8,171 bases of DNA from Alphaproteobacteria bacterium (GTDB lineage Bacteria; Pseudomonadota; Alphaproteobacteria; Micropepsales; Micropepsaceae), in NCBI GenBank assembly GCA_003131925.1, contig PKWC01000057.1, positions 1,192 to 9,362 on the forward strand. The letters run 5' to 3'. A model generated the notes under the pieces. The model made no database searches, was not told the origin of the DNA, and saw nothing but the letters and a program-made list of their open reading frames with translations. Shown here piece by piece: positions 4,884-8,171 of this stretch; the first letter of the stretch is position 1; every line of letters begins with the position of its first letter. The position numbers were made by a program, and so were the translations under genes.

Positions 4884-6659
4884 ATGGATCGTGCTCGACC
4901 CGCGGTAATTCGCCGGACGCAACCGGTTAAGCAGGACGCGACAACCATGGTTCGGGCCGAAGTATTCCCGCGGGCACTGCTCGATGAGCTGGGTGCCCTG
5001 CGTGGGGCGTATGGGCGCGTCGCCGCAGCCAGAAAGTTTAAGCTGCTCGTCAGACTTCTATCGATGCCGATCAATCGTGGTCTGGAGCTGGCGCGGCTTC
5101 ACGATGAGCTGTTGTTCGCCGCCGGCTTCCCGGACAATGCGGACATTCACGCGGTCACCGCCGGCGCGCTTTCCACCTTTGCCAAGCGGGTCCGGCGGCT
5201 CAGCGCCGCTGAGAGGAGGAAGCTTGACGACAGCGGCATCGCGGGCACAGCGGGCACTCATGACTTCTCATACGACGTCGCGCGATGGCTTTTGCTGCAG
5301 CGGGAGCACGTGACGATCGATTGGCGAGTCATGGAGGACCCAGAGCGGCTCGATCTGTTGCTCCGCCAAACGCTTTTGCCCGTCGAGGTCGAGGCCTTCG
5401 ACAGCGGCGAGTTCTCGACTGAGGAATGGGTCGGGCTGGCAAGTGCTAAATCCGCAGCGCAGACCTTGGCATGGCTTTTGGGCTCTGCTCCGGAGCGATC
5501 GCCTGGAGCGGGCATTCACGCCTGGCGCGATCTCTATGACGCGGCCGAAGTACAACTGGCGTGGGAGCGCCGGGAGTCGCCATGGTCAGTGTCGCGCAAT
5601 CGGGCACCGGTAGTCCGGATCATCAAGCGCCGGGCGTTTCGCCACGCTCCTATGGACGTGGCGTCGCACGTCCTCACGCCGCTCACCTCGATCAGGCGCC
5701 TGCGCGGTTCCGTTGCCGAGCAGTGGCGCGACGCCTGCATCGCCACCCTCACCGCACGAGCGCGAGAGGTTTGGCCGATAGTGTGCGCAAACCTGGAGGA
5801 AATCTACGTGATCCCGCTCGGCGACGGGGTCGATCTATGCGTCGTGGGCGTTACGCACGAACACCGGCTCCCGCTCGAAGCCAACTATGGCTACGTGATG
5901 TTCGCCAATGGCGTACCCATTGGCTATGGCGGCGCCACCGCGCTCGGTGCTCAGGCCAATACGGGTATCAACATCTTCGAGAGCTTCCGGCGCACCGAAG
6001 CGGCGTTTCTCTTCGCACAGACGCTGCGCTCGTTTCGCACGCTGTTTGGCGTCACCCGATTCATCGTCAATCCGTATCAGATTGGCGCAGACAACGACGA
6101 GGCCCTGGAATCGGGGTCGTACTGGTTCTACCATCGCCTTGGCTTTCGCTCACGAGATCCAATAATCGCCGCGCTGGCTGAAGCTGAGAACGCGCGCAAC
6201 GCCAAGCGCCGCGGCCGACGCTCATCTCTTGCCATCCTGCGCCGGCTCGCGTCTTCGGACGTCGTACTGGAACTGCCGGATGTCGGAGAAACTGCGCTGT
6301 TCGAAGAACGCTGGGTCCTGACGATCGGACGTGCGGTTGCAGAGCATCTTGCGCCGCATGCCCTGGGTAGGCGGCGGGAGTACCTCACGCAGTTGAGTCA
6401 TGAGTTGTGCACTCTGCTCACGGGAGAGAAACGGCCCCTTCGCCCCGAGGAGCGAGCGGGAGCCGTGCATCTGGTGCCGGTAATTGCCTTGTTGCGAGAC
6501 GAGGTGGCGCGCTGGCCCTCCGCCGATCGGGCGGCGCTGTGGGAGTTGGTTGGTCTGAAGGGGCGCCCGCAGGAGCGGCCTTTCGCGCAAGCCTCTCGCG
6601 CCCATGCTCGGTGGTGGCGTGCCGTTGCCAACACCTGTGAGCGTATGGAGTCCGCCTGA
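4884..6659 (+). CDS. Conserved-looking protein of unknown function with GNAT-like central segment
   Basis: 591 aa from ATG 4884. An in-frame ATG at 4947, with GCAGGA (4931-4936) 10 bases upstream, may be the true start and would give 570 aa. I do not recognise the family with confidence. There is no signal peptide or membrane segment, so it is probably cytoplasmic. Residues 30-300 are charged and mostly helical. The centre resembles an acetyltransferase (GNAT) fold: a strand pair Y-G-Y-V-M-F-A-N-G-V-P-I-G-Y-G-G (335-350), then I-F-E-S-F-R-R-T-E-A-A and a helix (364-388), a strand F-I-V-N-P-Y-Q (393-399), and S-G-S-Y-W-F-Y-H-R-L-G-F (410-421), like the aromatic-rich helix before the last GNAT strand. 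The usual (Q/R)-x-x-G-x-(G/A) acyl-CoA loop is not evident, so enzymatic activity is open. The tail (440-591) is basic and helical and ends near tandem Trp (577-578). It stands alone: divergent from hsp20 and convergent with the tpl/hsdM-remnant strand. Confidence 0.7.
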   Translation: MDRARPAVIRRTQPVKQDATTMVRAEVFPRALLDELGALRGAYGRVAAARKFKLLVRLLSMPINRGLELARLHDELLFAAGFPDNADIHAVTAGALSTFAKRVRRLSAAERRKLDDSGIAGTAGTHDFSYDVARWLLLQREHVTIDWRVMEDPERLDLLLRQTLLPVEVEAFDSGEFSTEEWVGLASAKSAAQTLAWLLGSAPERSPGAGIHAWRDLYDAAEVQLAWERRESPWSVSRNRAPVVRIIKRRAFRHAPMDVASHVLTPLTSIRRLRGSVAEQWRDACIATLTARAREVWPIVCANLEEIYVIPLGDGVDLCVVGVTHEHRLPLEANYGYVMFANGVPIGYGGATALGAQANTGINIFESFRRTEAAFLFAQTLRSFRTLFGVTRFIVNPYQIGADNDEALESGSYWFYHRLGFRSRDPIIAALAEAENARNAKRRGRRSSLAILRRLASSDVVLELPDVGETALFEERWVLTIGRAVAEHLAPHALGRRREYLTQLSHELCTLLTGEKRPLRPEERAGAVHLVPVIALLRDEVARWPSADRAALWELVGLKGRPQERPFAQASRAHARWWRAVANTCERMESA

Positions 6660-6686
6660 GGCACCAGCGATTTCTGCCAACACGCC

Positions 6687-6815
6687 ACGCGGCCCAATAG
6701 GTCCTTCGCCTTGTCTCCCGGCTCACCCATGGCGATACCGGAAATCAGGTCGATCAATTCGCCCAGCATCACCTTGTCGAGGGCCGGGCGATTGCGTGTT
6801 GCCGAAGGCAGTCCA
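6687..6815 (-). pseudogene. HsdM (type I restriction methyltransferase) fragment
   Basis: Read on the - strand, about 40 codons give R-P-A-L-D-K-V-M-L-G-E-L-I-D-L-I-S followed by G-D-K-A-K-D-L-L-G-R-V. This matches the conserved end of the HsdM N-terminal helical domain, where a (R)-P-x-L-D-K-x-x-L-G-x-L-(I/V)-D-L-I-S block is followed by S-K-D-(L/V)-L-G-R-V-Y-E-Y-F. Homology stops exactly after G-R-V (codon 6687-6689). The Y-E-Y-F and the catalytic methyltransferase core that should follow are absent, and the sequence runs instead into the 3' end of the 591-aa gene. The upstream side also fades near 6800-6815, without a start. No HsdS or HsdR is seen. This is the scar of a lost restriction-modification locus. 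The remaining bases up to 6957 hold nothing I can assign. Confidence 0.65.
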
Positions 6816-6957
6816 GCTCATGGGCACAGACCGCAACGGGCGACGCGCTTACTGTGATGGGCATTGGGGGCGAATAGGCCCAGATACACACGCGTGTTCA
6901 GGTCGAGAGCCAAAAGGCGAAAGCGCGTTGCCCAATCCAAATCCGAAAGCAGGCGGG

Positions 6958-8171
6958 TCAGAGAGGAGAAAACCGCGCCTGGAAGAACCGCAGGTAGCGA
7001 GGTTCGTATACCATTCGCAGGCCACGTGCTGATGGTCGCTCGTGATACACGGCTACTACGGATTCTGCGGTCACATCCATGTGCGCCTGCGTGTATACGC
7101 GCCGAGGAATTGTTAGGCGAACCAGTTCCAGGGCGGGATAATGATGTTCTCCGGTGTCTGAGTCGCGTCCTGCCGAAACGATGCCCCGCTCCATGGCTCG
7201 CACGCCCGAATCTTCGTACAGCAACGCTGCAAGCGTCTGGGCGGGAAATTGATCCTGGACGATCTGCGGATAGAACGCCCTGGCGTCGAGGTAGACCGCG
7301 TGTCCGCCAATCGGCCGGACGACGGGGACGCCCGCCTTGATCAACTTTTGCCCCAGATACTCGACCTGGCCTACTCGTGCACGGATATGGTCGTCTTGCA
7401 CGGACTCGACGATTCCGCGCGCCATCGCTTCCATGTCGCGTCCTGCCATGCCACCGTAGGTGTGCAGGCCTTCGTACACGACGACTAGGTTGCTCGCTTC
7501 TTCATAGAGAGCAGGGTCGTTAAGTGCGAGCCAACCGCCGATGTTGACCAGAGAGTCCTTCTTCCCGCTCATTGTGCAGCCATCGCTGTACGAACAGAAC
7601 TCTTTGAGGATATCGGCGACGCCGCGTTCCCGGTAGCCGGCTTCGCGCTGCTGGATAAAATATGCATTCTCGACAGCGCGCGTCGCGTCCAGAAAAATGC
7701 GAATGCCATGACGGCGCGTCAACTCCCGCACTTCTCGCATATTCGCCATCGACACAGGTTGGCCACCGGCCATGTTGACGGTGGCGGCCACACAGACATA
7801 GGGGACGAGATCGGCGCCAACTCTTTGAATCAGTTTTTCAAGAACATTGAGATCGACGTTGCCCTTGAACGGAACCTCAGCGACGGGATCGTGCGCCTCG
7901 GGCACGATGACGTCGACAAAAGTTCCACCGGCCAACTCCTGGTGCAATCGGGTGGTCGTGAAATACATATTGCCGGGCACGAAGTCCCCCGGTTTGATCA
8001 ACATCCGTGACAATAAATTCTCGGCACCTCTTCCTTGATGTGTTGGCACGACATACTTGTAACCATAATGATGCTGGACAGCCTCTTCGAGGTGATAGAA
8101 ATTGCGGCTCCCGGCATAAGCTTCATCACCCATCATCATTCCGGCCCACTGCCAATCGCTCATGGCGCTGG
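6958..8171 (-). CDS. tpl: Tyrosine phenol-lyase (beta-tyrosinase), 5' end outside window
   Basis: A PLP-dependent beta-eliminating lyase converting L-tyrosine to phenol, pyruvate and ammonia in the cytoplasm. The frame stays open to the window edge. The internal Met at 8163 aligns with residue 56 of the Citrobacter freundii enzyme, and 401 + 55 gives 456, the normal length, so only the first ~55 residues are missing. Counting from that Met with a 55-residue offset, the residues I recall as functional are all present: Y71 (16), R100 (45), F123-T124 (68-69), D214 (159), R217 (162), PLP-binding K257 (202, in T-M-S-G-K-K-D), R381 (326), R404 (349) and F448 (393). N-M-Y-F-T-T-T-R (65-72) and R381 argue for tyrosine phenol-lyase rather than tryptophanase, which has a different sequence here. 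The TGA is at 6958-6960. No terminator is visible after it. Operon partners, if any, lie beyond the right edge. Confidence 0.92.
   Translation of the reverse strand, partial: SAMSDWQWAGMMMGDEAYAGSRNFYHLEEAVQHHYGYKYVVPTHQGRGAENLLSRMLIKPGDFVPGNMYFTTTRLHQELAGGTFVDVIVPEAHDPVAEVPFKGNVDLNVLEKLIQRVGADLVPYVCVAATVNMAGGQPVSMANMREVRELTRRHGIRIFLDATRAVENAYFIQQREAGYRERGVADILKEFCSYSDGCTMSGKKDSLVNIGGWLALNDPALYEEASNLVVVYEGLHTYGGMAGRDMEAMARGIVESVQDDHIRARVGQVEYLGQKLIKAGVPVVRPIGGHAVYLDARAFYPQIVQDQFPAQTLAALLYEDSGVRAMERGIVSAGRDSDTGEHHYPALELVRLTIPRRVYTQAHMDVTAESVVAVYHERPSARGLRMVYEPRYLRFFQARFSPL

Noticed and set aside
5561..6181. 206-codon + strand frame inside the 591-aa gene
   Set aside because: Arg/Ala/His-rich out-of-frame translation of a better supported gene.
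6819..6957. - strand fragment containing Y-L-G-L-F-A-P-N-A-H-H, faintly like the end of an IS91-type transposase
   Set aside because: The match is a handful of residues with no start, ends or other transposase motifs; too weak to call a mobile element.
6958..8171. Tryptophanase as an alternative identity for the lyase
   Set aside because: The N-M-Y-F-T-T-T-R segment, S-G-K-K-D-S context, Arg at the 381 position and F-F near the C-terminus match tyrosine phenol-lyase instead.
1..8171. CRISPR arrays, tRNA or rRNA genes, complete insertion sequences
   Set aside because: No regularly spaced repeats, cloverleaf-like sequence, rRNA stretch or transposase with terminal repeats was seen by eye on either strand.

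Overview
The window looks like chromosomal DNA of a moderately GC-rich proteobacterium, most likely beta- or gamma-proteobacterial. The reasons are a Tat-exported HiPIP, a di-haem c4-type cytochrome, an outer-membrane cytochrome-porin, Shine-Dalgarno starts and a CC0125-type small lipoprotein. I cannot name the genus. The only clearly AT-rich DNA is the stretch upstream of hsp20 (about 4212-4400).

Layout. (1) 1-89 is the tail of a response-regulator receiver domain (+ strand). (2) 395-2784 is a compact three-gene + strand operon: a small HiPIP; a 455-aa protein with one haem site fused to an outer-membrane beta-barrel, strongly resembling the iron-oxidase Cyc2; and a di-haem cytochrome c4. 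(3) 2820-4211 lies on the - strand, convergent with the operon. It holds an intact hsp20 with a very strong 3' hairpin, then a GroEL remnant with a large internal deletion, then a small lipoprotein gene broken by a frameshift. (4) 4212-4883 is a 672-bp divergent intergenic region with a repeated 14-mer, two inverted repeats and a possible RNA thermometer in the hsp20 leader. (5) 4884-6659 (+) encodes a 591-aa protein of unknown function with a GNAT-like central segment. (6) 6660-6957 has no intact gene but carries a fragment of a type I restriction methyltransferase (HsdM) on the - strand. (7) 6958 to the window end (-) is a tyrosine phenol-lyase lacking only about 55 N-terminal residues, which lie beyond the window edge.

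How the genes work together. The operon reads as an electron conduit. The Cyc2-like protein would take electrons from an extracellular donor at the outer membrane and pass them to periplasmic carriers (HiPIP and cytochrome c4), which would hand them to a terminal oxidase or a photosynthetic reaction centre not seen here. The same three component types (Cyc2, Iro/HiPIP, Cyc1/c4) are associated with iron oxidation in Acidithiobacillus ferrooxidans. The substrate here is inference. The rest is accessory DNA: one working heat-shock gene among decayed ones, a dead restriction-modification fragment, and a catabolic lyase that splits tyrosine into phenol, pyruvate and ammonia.
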